From contig CBIHPK010000016.1 of assembly GCA_966211675.1 (NCBI GenBank), forward strand, positions 1 through 64,000: a DNA stretch of 64,000 nt, written 5' to 3'. The translations under genes and the position numbers were made by a program. This document shows, one piece after another, positions 44,363 through 52,564 of this stretch. Each line of letters opens with the position of its first letter. Positions within the stretch are counted from its first letter, which is position 1. Origin of the DNA: SCUS01 sp966211675 (GTDB taxonomy: Bacteria > Myxococcota_A > Polyangia > Polyangiales > Ga0077539). Under the pieces are notes generated by a model. That model saw nothing but the letters and a program-made list of their open reading frames with translations, was not told where the DNA came from and did no database searches.

Positions 44363-44937
44363 CGTTCACCTCCTGCAAGGCTCGACATCATCTTCCGGCG
44401 GGCGTGGTGCAGGCGAGTCCAGACGGTGGCGACCGGGATCCCCAGCGCCTGCGCTGCTTCTTCGCCCGAGAGTCCCTCGATCTCCACGAGGATGAAGGCC
44501 GCCTGCATCCGGGTGGGCAGGCGCGCCACGCGGGCATCGAAGGAGCGCCGCTGCTCCGCAGCGAGCGCGATGCGCTCGGGGTCGATGGGGGACAGGTGCG
44601 CGGCCTCCACCACGGCCTCGCCCAGCATCCGCAGCCAGCGCGCGACGCTCCGACGCCTGTGGAGGGCCATCTTCCAGGCGATCCCGAGGATCCACGCGCG
44701 GGCCGACTCGCGGCCGTCGAAGCGGACCGCGAGCTTGACCAGCTTGAGGAAGACCTCCTGCGCGACGTCCTGGGCGTCGCTGGCCCCGACGCCCGCGTGC
44801 ACGATCACGCCGATCACGGCGACGTAGTAACGGTCGTGGAGGACGCCGAGCGCTCCGAGGTTGCCCGCGGCGAGCTGCCCCATGAGATCGCGGTCGGGGG
44901 CCGCCACGCGGTGCTCGGGCCGACGACCGTCGTTCAC
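44359..44937 (-). CDS. ECF-type RNA polymerase sigma factor
   Basis: 192 aa. Region 2 includes ASDAQDVAQEVFLKLVKLAVRFDGRESARAWILGIAWKMALHRRRS (quoted in parts: DAQDVAQEVF, ARAWILGIAWK), and region 4 has RLPTRMQAAFILVEIEGLS and EEAAQALGIPVATVWTRLHHA, the helix-turn-helix for the -35 element. No extra C-terminal domain. GTG start. The promoter-like element at 44995-45021 precedes it, so it probably activates its own operon. It is the only sigma factor in the window and the best candidate to read the TGAAGSY-CAAK elements. Confidence 0.93.
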   Translation of the reverse strand: MNDGRRPEHRVAAPDRDLMGQLAAGNLGALGVLHDRYYVAVIGVIVHAGVGASDAQDVAQEVFLKLVKLAVRFDGRESARAWILGIAWKMALHRRRSVARWLRMLGEAVVEAAHLSPIDPERIALAAEQRRSFDARVARLPTRMQAAFILVEIEGLSGEEAAQALGIPVATVWTRLHHARRKMMSSLAGGER

Positions 44938-44994
44938 GAGAGCGCTCCGAGAGTGATGGGCTGTGGGGTCGATCGCATGGCGCCTTCGGTCAGA

Positions 44995-45021
44995 CTTGCC
45001 CTACGGGAGCCACGACCTTCA
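44995..45021 (-). promoter_or_regulatory. Candidate autoregulatory promoter of the ECF sigma operon
   Basis: Minus strand: TGAAGGT at 45021-45015, 16-nt spacer, CAAG at 44998-44995, about 57 nt before the sigma start. Back-to-back with 45103-45129. Confidence 0.65.
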
Positions 45022-45102
45022 CGCCATCCTCGCGTCGCCGTCGAAAGGTCCCGCCCGCCGCGATGTGCCTACCGGAATGAAGGACGATTCCCTACGCGGC
45101 CA

Positions 45103-45129
45103 TGAAGGTTTCGGGTGCGCGTGACCAAT
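45103..45129 (+). promoter_or_regulatory. Candidate ECF promoter for the beta-barrel gene at 45142
   Basis: TGAAGGT at 45103-45109, 16-nt spacer, CAAT at 45126-45129; the ATG follows 12 nt later. Confidence 0.62.
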
Positions 45130-45141
45130 CCCTGAAGGCGC

Positions 45142-46128
45142 ATGGAGTTCCGTCGACACCTCCCGCACTGGGGGCCACTGCACCTGGGTTTCGCACTGGT
45201 GGGTTGGAGCACCGTTGCGGCCGCGCAGCCCGGGCCGAGATGTTCACCTTCCCACCTCGTGGGGATGGGGCGGGACTCCGGGGCGGACTGGCTCGAGGCG
45301 AGCGAAGCACTCCAGCGCGAGCTCCAACGCACCGATCGGCCCTGGAGCTGCTCCGGCGCGACCGTCATCGTCCGCGTGGCCCGACGCGGTCCATCGCAGG
45401 TCGAGGTGCAGATGCCCGAGGGCACCTCGTTGCAGCGGCACCTCCGACAGGCCTCCGAGCTGCTCCCGACCGTCGAGGCGCTCCTGGTCGTCGGGAGGTC
45501 CGCGCCGCTTCTCACGCCGTCGGCGCCGTCCACCGTGGTGGCTCCGACGCCCATCGAAGAGCACGAGCGACCGGAGCCCGTGGAGAGTCCCGGCGAGCGC
45601 ACGGTCCCTCGCGCCCCGCGCCAGGGCCTGGTCGTCTACCACTTCGACGGGGAGTTGATGCTCCGCCTCGCGGGGTCGCCGCTCTACGTCACGCCCGGAG
45701 TGCGCTTCGGAGCGGGCCTTCGCTTCGGGCAATGGCACGTCACAGCCAACCTCCAATACGAGACCTTGACCGCTGCCCTGTCCGACGGATCCATCGGTTT
45801 CTCCGCCGACACCTGGACCTTCGGCCTCGGCGTCGCGTGGGCCTTCGCCCTCGGCCGCAGCCTCCTCAGCGTGGGGCCGACGGTGGCCGTCCTGAGCTCG
45901 ACCATCGCCGCGCTCGGGATCGACGACGAGATCGCGCAGGCGCGCGTCGGCCTCGGTCTCCGCTGGCGCTCGCGCGTCGAGGGTTTCGCCCTGCTGCTGG
46001 GCGCCCACGCGGACCTCTCCGCGGGAGCCCTCTTCGGATCGGCCCGGGACTACCGCGCCGACCTCCCGGCGCCACCCACGTGGGGTGCCGGGGTGTCCGC
46101 CGGGATGAGCTTCGGAGCCCGTCCGTGA
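45142..46128 (+). CDS. Predicted outer-membrane beta-barrel protein
   Basis: 328 aa. Signal peptide (GPLHLGFALVGWSTVAAA), an N-terminal alpha/beta domain (about 30-120; ATVIVRVARRGPSQVEVQMPEG), a Pro/Glu linker, then about eight amphipathic strands (YHFDGELMLRLAGSPLYVTPG, GAGLRFGQWHVTANLQYETL, WTFGLGVAWAFALG) ending in MSFGARP. Resembles small myxobacterial porin-like barrels; no named family recognised. Confidence 0.65.
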   Translation: MEFRRHLPHWGPLHLGFALVGWSTVAAAQPGPRCSPSHLVGMGRDSGADWLEASEALQRELQRTDRPWSCSGATVIVRVARRGPSQVEVQMPEGTSLQRHLRQASELLPTVEALLVVGRSAPLLTPSAPSTVVAPTPIEEHERPEPVESPGERTVPRAPRQGLVVYHFDGELMLRLAGSPLYVTPGVRFGAGLRFGQWHVTANLQYETLTAALSDGSIGFSADTWTFGLGVAWAFALGRSLLSVGPTVAVLSSTIAALGIDDEIAQARVGLGLRWRSRVEGFALLLGAHADLSAGALFGSARDYRADLPAPPTWGAGVSAGMSFGARP

Positions 46129-46185
46129 GCGCCGCGAGCCGATCGCGGCCGGGCGATCGCGTGTGCGATGCTGCGACGACGGATC

Positions 46186-46523
46186 TCAGCGGGTCGGTCT
46201 GCCTCCGGGGGTGAGCACGAAGGAGTCGGCGACCATCGCGGGGCGGCCGATGGTGTAGGCCGGGACGACGAGGTTGCCGTCGACCCGCTGATCGACGACG
46301 ACGATGCCCCGGTGACGGCCGGGTTGCGGCTGCACCGGAGGTCGCTACAGTCGATGTATCCGTTGCAGTCGTCGTCGACGCTCGGGGTGGAGGCGTCTCC
46401 AGCCGTCGCCGGGGCATCGTCGTCGATCGGCAGCGGACCCGGGCCGGAACACCCGAGAGGCAGCGCGATCGGAAGGATCCAATACGACGGCCACGACCGT
46501 AGCGGTCGACGGGGGATGGACAT
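46186..46523 (-). pseudogene. Internally deleted metallophosphoesterase lipoprotein (copy 2)
   Basis: The N-terminus is a lipoprotein (LPIALPLGC) with a short stalk and a MopE motif (SVDDDCNGYIDC, SDLRCSRN) like copy 1. Immediately after, in another frame, comes GIVVVDQRVDGNLVV, then AYTIGRPAMVADSF and VLTPGGRPTR with a stop at 46186-46188, almost identical to the last 40 residues of copy 1. The whole catalytic domain (about 220 residues) is missing. It still has a good promoter element 9 nt upstream of its ATG, so decay looks recent. Confidence 0.75.
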
Positions 46524-46532
46524 CAGGCTGCG

Positions 46533-46559
46533 ATTGCATCGGTCCGTCGGTGGCCTTCA
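46533..46559 (-). promoter_or_regulatory. Candidate ECF promoter in front of the deleted metallophosphoesterase
   Basis: Minus strand: TGAAGGC at 46559-46553, 16-nt spacer, CAAT at 46536-46533; start codon 9 nt further. The dyad TTCAC-GTGAA overlaps the -35 box. Confidence 0.55.
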
Positions 46560-46628
46560 CGTGAAGTGAGACATCGTGCGCCGCGGTGCTGATGAAGGTC
46601 ATCGACAGCCGACAATCGTCGCGGAGCG

Positions 46629-46656
46629 TGAAGGTCGCGCCGGCCTCCGGGGCAAG
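46629..46656 (+). promoter_or_regulatory. Candidate ECF promoter for the lipoprotein gene at 46733
   Basis: TGAAGGT at 46629-46635, 17-nt spacer, CAAG at 46653-46656. A second TGAAGGT at 46593 is followed by CAAT after only 13 nt and is a weaker candidate. Confidence 0.58.
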
Positions 46657-46732
46657 AACCGCATTCGAGGCGTGGTCGTGGCAGCGCGTCCGCGCGTCAC
46701 GGACCGCTCCCCAAGCGCCCGCAGGTGTTCCG

Positions 46733-48106
46733 ATGCGTCGTTCGTCTCGCCTCCTCGCAGCCGCGCTCGTCACGGTCGGCTGCTCCTCGGGCGACGTGCC
46801 CGGCTTCGCGCCCGCCACCGACGCCGCGGTCGTCGATCGCAGCACGGGCTCCGACGCGCCGGTCTCCCCTCCGACCGACGTCGCGCCCTCGACGGGCGTC
46901 TGCCCCGTCGGGGGAGGCGCGCAGCTCACCGGCCGCACGCTCGCGCCCAACGGGAGAGATCCCATCCCGGGCGTGCGGGTGTACGTCGTTCCGGCGGGTC
47001 AGGCCTTCGCGCCCCCGGCGGCGGGCGTCGTCTGTCAACACTGCGCGGCGCCTCCCGCCGCGCTCGCCTCGACCCTCTCCAACCCCGACGGCTCCTTCAC
47101 CCTCTACGGCGCCGCGCTCGACCCCGGCGGAACCTTCGCGGTCGCCTTCGAGAGCGGCGGGTTTCGCCACGTCGAACACGCCGTCTCGCTCGGCCGCTGC
47201 GGACGCCTCGCGCTCACCGCCGCCCGCACCCGCCTGCCGGGCGTGAGCGCGGGCGACGACGCCGCGCCGCGCATCGCCGTCGCCGGCTACCGCACCGCGC
47301 CCTCGGGCTCGCGCACCGTCGACGTCAACGACCGCTTCACCCACGTGCTCGACGCCATCGGCATCACCGCCTACGACACCTTCGACCCCGACCGCGCAGG
47401 CACCAACGGCGGCCGCGGCCCCGACCTCCTCGGGCTCCTCGCCGACGCCGCGATGCTGGCGCGCTACCAGATCCTGATCACCCCCTGCGGCGTGCTGGGC
47501 GTGTTCGACCCGTCGACGCACCTCACCGCGCCGATGATCGCCAACCTCCAGGGATGGCTCGCGCGGGGCGGGCGCCTCTACGCGAGCGACCTCGCGTACC
47601 CGATCGTCGCGCACGCCTACCCCGGCGGGATTGTCTTCGCGTCGGGCCACCCCGCGCGCGGCGAGCCTGCGGACATCGGCGTGGGCCTCACGGGGACCGC
47701 GGCGCTCCAGGCGACCGTCGACGAGCCCGGGCTTCGTGCGTGGCTGCAACAGGTGGGAGCCGTCGCGCCCGGCGCCTCGACGCTGCCGGTGCTCGACCTG
47801 CGCGACCCGTGGGGCGCGATGGACACGCTCCCCAGCGCCGAGCTCATGCCCGGCCCCAACGGATCGCGCAGCGGCACCGTCTGGGTGAGCGGCGACGTGT
47901 CATGGCACGAGGGCCCGCCCGGCCCGCACCACCACCCGCTCACCGTTCAGGTCGACTATCCGGGGCCCGGCGGCGACTACTGCGGGCGCATCGTGTTCAC
48001 TTCCTATCACGTGCAGACGGGCACCGGCGCCACGCTCTCGCCGCAGGAGCGCGTGCTCGAATACCTCTTCTTCCAGCTCAGCTCGTGCATCCAGGTCCCT
48101 GGCTGA
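46733..48106 (+). CDS. Lipoprotein with carboxypeptidase-regulatory-like beta domain
   Basis: 457 aa. Signal MRRSSRLLAAALVTVGC, a short stalk, then a CarboxypepD_reg-like beta-sandwich (about 60-160; LTGRTLAPNGRDPIPGVRVYVVP, SNPDGSFTLYGAALDPGG). The rest is an alpha/beta domain (GPDLLGLLADAAMLARYQILITP, ANLQGWLARGGRLYASDLAYPI, GRIVFTSYHVQTG) with a glutamine-amidotransferase/ThuA-like look, but no catalytic triad can be assigned. Converges on 48111 with a 4-nt gap. Confidence 0.72.
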   Translation: MRRSSRLLAAALVTVGCSSGDVPGFAPATDAAVVDRSTGSDAPVSPPTDVAPSTGVCPVGGGAQLTGRTLAPNGRDPIPGVRVYVVPAGQAFAPPAAGVVCQHCAAPPAALASTLSNPDGSFTLYGAALDPGGTFAVAFESGGFRHVEHAVSLGRCGRLALTAARTRLPGVSAGDDAAPRIAVAGYRTAPSGSRTVDVNDRFTHVLDAIGITAYDTFDPDRAGTNGGRGPDLLGLLADAAMLARYQILITPCGVLGVFDPSTHLTAPMIANLQGWLARGGRLYASDLAYPIVAHAYPGGIVFASGHPARGEPADIGVGLTGTAALQATVDEPGLRAWLQQVGAVAPGASTLPVLDLRDPWGAMDTLPSAELMPGPNGSRSGTVWVSGDVSWHEGPPGPHHHPLTVQVDYPGPGGDYCGRIVFTSYHVQTGTGATLSPQERVLEYLFFQLSSCIQVPG

Positions 48107-48110
48107 GCGA

Positions 48111-48848
48111 TCAGAAGTTCTGCGTCGAGAAGCGGAAGAGGAGCAGGTGCGCGCGGGCGCCCAGGGGGTGCAGCGCGAGCGCGCCGTCCATGCCGCCGCT
48201 TCGGTGCACGTTGTGGGCGCCGTCGGGCCCATAGCCGGTGGCGAAGACGGCGATGCGGTTGACGTCGCGGAGCTCGGCTTCGAGCCGCGCGGCGACGTCG
48301 GAGGGTGAGCGCGGCGTGAAGGCTCCCGCGTGCAGACCGAGCATGGTGACGTAGTCGAGCGGCGCGATCATCGGGTGCCAGCCCTCGGACCACTCGCCGC
48401 CGGGCAGGGGCACGTCGTCGCTCGCGACGGCGAGGTCGAAGACGCCGCCGACCGGGTGCGCTCCGAGGTTGACCGCGACGTCGTAGACCGCGCCGTCCGC
48501 CGCGACCTGAAGGTGCAGGTGATCGGGGTCGTTGTTGCAGCCGCGCGCCCCCGTTGGAACGATCGCCACGAGATGCCCGTCGAGCCGCCCGTAGGCGCGC
48601 GTGAGCCCATGACCGAACTGGCTCGTACACATCGGGAGCCGCTTCGGGGGGGCCTCCACGGCGGGGAGGTCGGCCGCCTCGGTGTCCGTCGCGACCTCGG
48701 CGAGAGCGACGTCGACGGCGACCGCATCGGGTGCCGCCGCGTCGAGGGGAGCGGCGGTGCCGGGCGGCGCCACGACGGAGGGCGCGCAGGCGAGGAGCGT
48801 GAGGAGCGCGAGCGCCGCGACGCGGGGGGTGAAGGAGGGAGGGGTCAT
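48111..48848 (-). CDS. DUF2278-like lipoprotein
   Basis: 245 aa. Lipobox LLTLLAC, an Ala/Asp/Val-rich stalk, then YGRLDGHLVAIVPTG, DHLHLQVAADGAVYDVAVNL and a C-terminus GAHNVHRSGGMDGALALHP, LLLFRFSTQNF. These match the order seen in DUF2278 (YukJ-like) proteins, whose ends read HDIHMNQG and W-Q-D-G. Function unknown. ATG lies 10 nt from the -10-like box. Confidence 0.65.
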   Translation of the reverse strand: MTPPSFTPRVAALALLTLLACAPSVVAPPGTAAPLDAAAPDAVAVDVALAEVATDTEAADLPAVEAPPKRLPMCTSQFGHGLTRAYGRLDGHLVAIVPTGARGCNNDPDHLHLQVAADGAVYDVAVNLGAHPVGGVFDLAVASDDVPLPGGEWSEGWHPMIAPLDYVTMLGLHAGAFTPRSPSDVAARLEAELRDVNRIAVFATGYGPDGAHNVHRSGGMDGALALHPLGARAHLLLFRFSTQNF

Positions 48849-48858
48849 CGTAGGGGTG

Positions 48859-48886
48859 CTTGACCCGAGGCGCGCTCCGACCTTCA
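48859..48886 (-). promoter_or_regulatory. Candidate ECF promoter for the DUF2278-like lipoprotein
   Basis: Minus strand: TGAAGGT at 48886-48880, 17-nt spacer, CAAG at 48862-48859. Confidence 0.6.
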
Positions 48887-48978
48887 CGGATTGTGAGCGC
48901 AACGCTGGTCGCGACGGGCCCATCGGACGCGCGGTGCCTCCCACGGGAGTCCCCTCGGCGCCGACCAGGCGCGACCGA

Positions 48979-51528
48979 TCAGTTGGGATAGGCCGCGACG
49001 TAGGCCCGACCGGGCGTCGCGGGGGCGGGCGCGCAGCCCGCGACGGGCGCAGGGGTGAGCGTTCCGCCGAGCGAACAGGTCGTCGAGGAGACCGAGATGC
49101 GGATGCGCCCGAGGCCACCCGCGCCGCCGCCGCCGCCGGTCGCGAACACGCTCGCGTCGCCGCCGCGACCCCCCGCCGCCGACACCAACGCGGTCGCGCC
49201 GGTCGTGATCGACGGGGCCACGAGGTAGATCAATCCGCCCGATCCGCCGCCGCCCGCGGCGCCGGGCTGCGGGTCGCATCCGGCGCTCGCGGGCGTCCCG
49301 AGGTAGGCGTCACCGCCCGCGCCGCCCACGGCGAGCAGGCGTCCGTTGACCACGATGTCGGCCCCGGTCCAGAGGCGCAGCGCGCCGCCCCCGCCGCCGC
49401 CGCCCGAGGTGCCACCAAAGGCGGGGCGTTGCAGGTAGTCGGCGCTCCCGCCGCCGCCCCCCGAGCCCGCGCGGAAGGTGCTCGTCACCGCGAGGTCGGC
49501 CGCCGCCGCGCTCCCGATGCTGCCGCCCGCGCCGCCGCCCACCCACGCCCGCGGAATGCCGCCCATGGTCGCGTCGCACTGGGTCTGGCCGAGCGTGCCG
49601 TTGGCGCCGTCGTAGGCCGTCACGCTCATCGCGCGCCCGCCCTGCCCCGAGGCCGCGCCGCCGCCCGCCGTGACGCCCGCGCAGTCGCGCTCCCCCGGGA
49701 AGGTCGCGCCGAGCGCGCCGCCGCCACCGCCCGCGTAGCCGCCGCCGCCCGATCCATACGCGCGGTAGCCCGAGAACACCCCCGCGCCGCCGCCGAACTG
49801 CGCCGGCGCCGCGGTGAAGATGAACACGCGGTCGTCGCCGCGAGAGAGGCACTCCGTCGAGGCCACGACCGGGCACGAGCCCGCCGCGCCCATCACCGCC
49901 GGGCCGTTGGGCCCCGTCGCGCCCGTGTCGAACTCGCAGCTCGTCGTGGCCATCGCCGCCGACCGGACCTCGCCCGTGTACCCGCCCGTCCCGGCGTGGC
50001 CCTGCTGCGTCGTGCGCGAGGCGACCACCGCCTGCGACCCCGGGCCCCCCGACACGTCGATGGTGCCGTCGACCTGGATGTGACCCGTCGCGCGCAGGTC
50101 GAGCGTCCCTGCCTGGGGCCCGGCCCCGGCGACGAACACCACCGCACCCGCGGGCACCGTGATGGTCGTGAACTGGTGCACGCCCGGCGAGAGGTACGTG
50201 GGGTTCGCCGTGGGCACGAAGGCCCCTTCGCTCCCGTCGCTCGCGCGCTGGCACGCGCCGTTGGTGCACGCGAGGCCCGCGGCACACGCCCGCCCGCAGA
50301 GACCGCAGTGGGCGCTGTCGCCCTGGAGGCTCGCCTCGCAGCCGTTGGCCGCGTTTCCGTCGCAGTTGCCGAAGCCCGCGGCGCAGGCGCCGATCGCGCA
50401 GGCGCCCGCCGCGCAGACGCTGGTCGCGTTGGCGAAGCGACACGCCTGCCCGCAACGGCCGCAGTGGGTGGGGTCGGTGCTCACGTCGGCGCAGCCCGTC
50501 GTGCAGCAGGTCTGCCCCGCGGTGCAGTCCCTTCCGCCGTTGCAGCCGCGAGCCGAGCACGCGCCGCGGACGCAGGCCGAGCCCGTCGGGCACGCGCGTC
50601 CGCACGTGCCGCAGTTCGTCGCGCTGTCGAGCGCGGTCTCGCACCCGTTGGCGACGACGCCGTCGCAGTCCGCGAAGCCCGGTCTGCACGTCAGACGGCA
50701 CTGCCCGGCGCGGCAGAGAGCGCCCGCGTTGGCCCCGACGCGGCACGGCGTCGCGCAGCCTCCGCAGTTCTCGAGGTCGGAGGTGAGGTCGAGGCAGTCG
50801 GCCCCGCAGAGCGTCTGGCCGGGCGGACAGACTCGCGCGCCGCACACTCCCCCGGGGCCCGGGGCGCAGCACGCTACGCCCATGCAGACGGGCGTCGAGC
50901 CGGAGCAGCGCACGTCACAGCCGCCGCAGTTGGCGGGGTCGTTCTGCACGGCGCGACAGGCGCCCGCGCAGCAGGCCTGACCAGGCCCGCACGGAACCGT
51001 CGGGCAGGTCGTCGCGGCCGTGCACACGCCGCCCACGCAGCCTTGTCCCGCGGCGCAGCGCACGCCGCAGCCGCCGCAGTTCGCGGCGCTGGATCCCTCG
51101 TCGACGCACACGTCGCCGCAGCAGGTCTGGCCGCTCGCGCACGCACCGCCCCCGCAGGACCCGACGCAGGCGAAGTCACGGCACGTCGCGCCGCGCGGGC
51201 AATCGTCCGGGGTGAGACAGGCGACGCACTGACGGATGTCCTGCCGACATCGAGGGGTCATTCCTCCGCAATCGAAGTCCGCGCGGCAGCCGACGGGTGG
51301 GACATCGGGCGAGGGGGCGCGCTCCTCGACCGGCGACGCGTCTCTGATGTTGACGGTGTCGCCAGCGTCGCCGGTGTCGATCAGCCCGCCGACGTCGGTC
51401 GCGTCGGGGCCGCCCGCTCCGTCCGCGCGAAGGACGTCGGGCTGATCATCGAAGGGGGTTCGCGCGCCGCAAGCCGCGAGGGTGAGGGCGACCAGGAGGA
51501 GGGCGAAGCGCGAAGGAGACTGAGTCAT
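48979..51528 (-). CDS. Large Cys-rich plus Gly-rich lipoprotein
   Basis: 849 aa. Lipobox LVALTLAAC, an Asp/Ala stalk, then about 350 residues of Cys modules (CGGCGVRC, NCGTCGRAC, HCGLCGRAC with intervening TCC pairs), the repeat type widespread in myxobacterial surface proteins. The C-terminal 420 residues are Gly-rich and beta-helical in character (GGGAGVFSGYRAYGSGGGGY, GGTSGGGGGGGALRL), beginning with TTITVPAGAVVFVAG and DGTIDVSGG. No catalytic motif; structural or adhesive role inferred. Homologues are often misannotated as tryptophan synthase alpha chain. No strong promoter element directly upstream; may be read through from 52406. Confidence 0.8.
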   Translation of the reverse strand: MTQSPSRFALLLVALTLAACGARTPFDDQPDVLRADGAGGPDATDVGGLIDTGDAGDTVNIRDASPVEERAPSPDVPPVGCRADFDCGGMTPRCRQDIRQCVACLTPDDCPRGATCRDFACVGSCGGGACASGQTCCGDVCVDEGSSAANCGGCGVRCAAGQGCVGGVCTAATTCPTVPCGPGQACCAGACRAVQNDPANCGGCDVRCSGSTPVCMGVACCAPGPGGVCGARVCPPGQTLCGADCLDLTSDLENCGGCATPCRVGANAGALCRAGQCRLTCRPGFADCDGVVANGCETALDSATNCGTCGRACPTGSACVRGACSARGCNGGRDCTAGQTCCTTGCADVSTDPTHCGRCGQACRFANATSVCAAGACAIGACAAGFGNCDGNAANGCEASLQGDSAHCGLCGRACAAGLACTNGACQRASDGSEGAFVPTANPTYLSPGVHQFTTITVPAGAVVFVAGAGPQAGTLDLRATGHIQVDGTIDVSGGPGSQAVVASRTTQQGHAGTGGYTGEVRSAAMATTSCEFDTGATGPNGPAVMGAAGSCPVVASTECLSRGDDRVFIFTAAPAQFGGGAGVFSGYRAYGSGGGGYAGGGGGALGATFPGERDCAGVTAGGGAASGQGGRAMSVTAYDGANGTLGQTQCDATMGGIPRAWVGGGAGGSIGSAAAADLAVTSTFRAGSGGGGGSADYLQRPAFGGTSGGGGGGGALRLWTGADIVVNGRLLAVGGAGGDAYLGTPASAGCDPQPGAAGGGGSGGLIYLVAPSITTGATALVSAAGGRGGDASVFATGGGGGAGGLGRIRISVSSTTCSLGGTLTPAPVAGCAPAPATPGRAYVAAYPN

Positions 51529-51677
51529 GGGGAAGGGGAGACCTTTCGTGACGCGATGAACTCGAAGTAGCGGACGATCTCACAGCCTGGGATCGTGGCG
51601 CCCGATGGATCGATGTCCCCCGCCCGAGGGCTGACCTGGCATCGACTACGGCGCCTCGCGGGGGCCGGGCGAGCGCT

Positions 51678-52406
51678 CTACGGTCCGGCGTCGTGGCAGA
51701 CCGTGACCGCCGCGGTGCGGGAGCAGTTGAAGTCGTTGCAGTCGACGTAGCCGTCGCAGTCGTTGTCGACCCCGTCCGAGCAGGCGGCGTTGTTGCTCTC
51801 CATGCCCGACGGGGTGCAGGGGCCGACGTCGCGGCGCGTGCCGCTGTCGCGGCGGACGCCGCTGTCCCGCGCGGGCGGCACGTCGAGCGAGCTCCCGCCG
51901 TCTCGCCTGCAGACCGTGACGGCGGCCGCGCGCGAGCAGCCGAAGTCGTTGCAGTCGACAAAGCCGTTGCAGTCGTTGTCGACCCCGTCCCCGCACGTCG
52001 TGTCGGTGTTCTCGGCGCCCGACGGAGTGCACGCGCCGACGTCACGGCGCCCTGCGTCGCGCGGCGGTCGTCCGGCGTCGAGCGTCGCGGCGCAGACCGC
52101 GGCCCCGCTGCGGCAGGACGGGTCGAGGCAGTCGATGAATCCGTTGCAGTCGTTGTCGACGCCGTCCGCGCAGGACGTGTCGGTGTTCTCGGTCCCGGTC
52201 GCCGTGCACGTCGGCGACGGGACATCGAAGAAGGGAGCGTCCCCGTCGGGAAAGCTCGTCGTCGCGAGGCCCGTGTCAACGGCCGCGGACCCGTCGTCCC
52301 CTGCGTCGACCGGGTCGACCAGGGGGATGTCGGCGTTTGAAGCGCACGCGCCCGCGGCGCCCAGGAGGATGGCCAGGAGCCAGGAGCGTCGGATCTCGAT
52401 CAACAT
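51678..52406 (-). CDS. Lipoprotein with three MopE-type metal-binding motifs
   Basis: 242 aa. ATG preceded by GGAGGA; lipobox ILLGAAGAC; an acidic stalk; three tandem MopE motifs (CADGVDNDCNGFIDC; CGDGVDNDCNGFVDCNDFGC; CSDGVDNDCDGYVDC) separated by Arg/Asp-rich spacers. Two are followed by AVTVC, as in metallophosphoesterase copy 1. Probably binds divalent metals at the surface. The in-frame ATG at 52508 is rejected because it is part of the -35-like element. Confidence 0.82.
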   Translation of the reverse strand: MLIEIRRSWLLAILLGAAGACASNADIPLVDPVDAGDDGSAAVDTGLATTSFPDGDAPFFDVPSPTCTATGTENTDTSCADGVDNDCNGFIDCLDPSCRSGAAVCAATLDAGRPPRDAGRRDVGACTPSGAENTDTTCGDGVDNDCNGFVDCNDFGCSRAAAVTVCRRDGGSSLDVPPARDSGVRRDSGTRRDVGPCTPSGMESNNAACSDGVDNDCDGYVDCNDFNCSRTAAVTVCHDAGP

Positions 52407-52480
52407 GAAGTGTCCTCCGAAGGATTTTTTGATTCGATGAGAGGTCCGGCCGACGCCCGGCGCCGCACAGAGCCGACGCG

Positions 52481-52507
52481 ATTGCCCGTCGGCCGATCGG
52501 ACCTTCA
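52481..52507 (-). promoter_or_regulatory. Candidate ECF promoter for the MopE-motif lipoprotein
   Basis: Minus strand: TGAAGGT at 52507-52501, 16-nt spacer, CAAT at 52484-52481. Back-to-back with 52565-52591. Confidence 0.62.
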
Positions 52508-52564
52508 TCCAAACGTCGGACGGATCGCGGTCCTCGGAGGGGCACGAAATTGTTCACCGGGCCG

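Noticed and set aside
46593..46616. TGAAGGT-CAAT at 46593 as a second promoter for 46733
   Set aside because: The spacer is 13 nt versus 16-17 in all other copies; the copy at 46629 fits the rule.
48979..50300. Gly-rich repeats as an RTX toxin or PE-PGRS-like protein
   Set aside because: No GGxGxDxx RTX nonapeptides and no PE domain; the Cys modules plus Gly-rich region are a common myxobacterial surface-protein pattern.
48682..51570. A 962-codon plus-strand open frame opposite the large Cys/Gly-rich lipoprotein
   Set aside because: It is Ala/Arg/Gly-rich with no domains and mirrors the codon bias of the real minus-strand gene; typical antisense shadow in high-GC DNA. The same applies to the long frames at 12136-14733, 37201-41487, 17449-19737 and 8168-11980.
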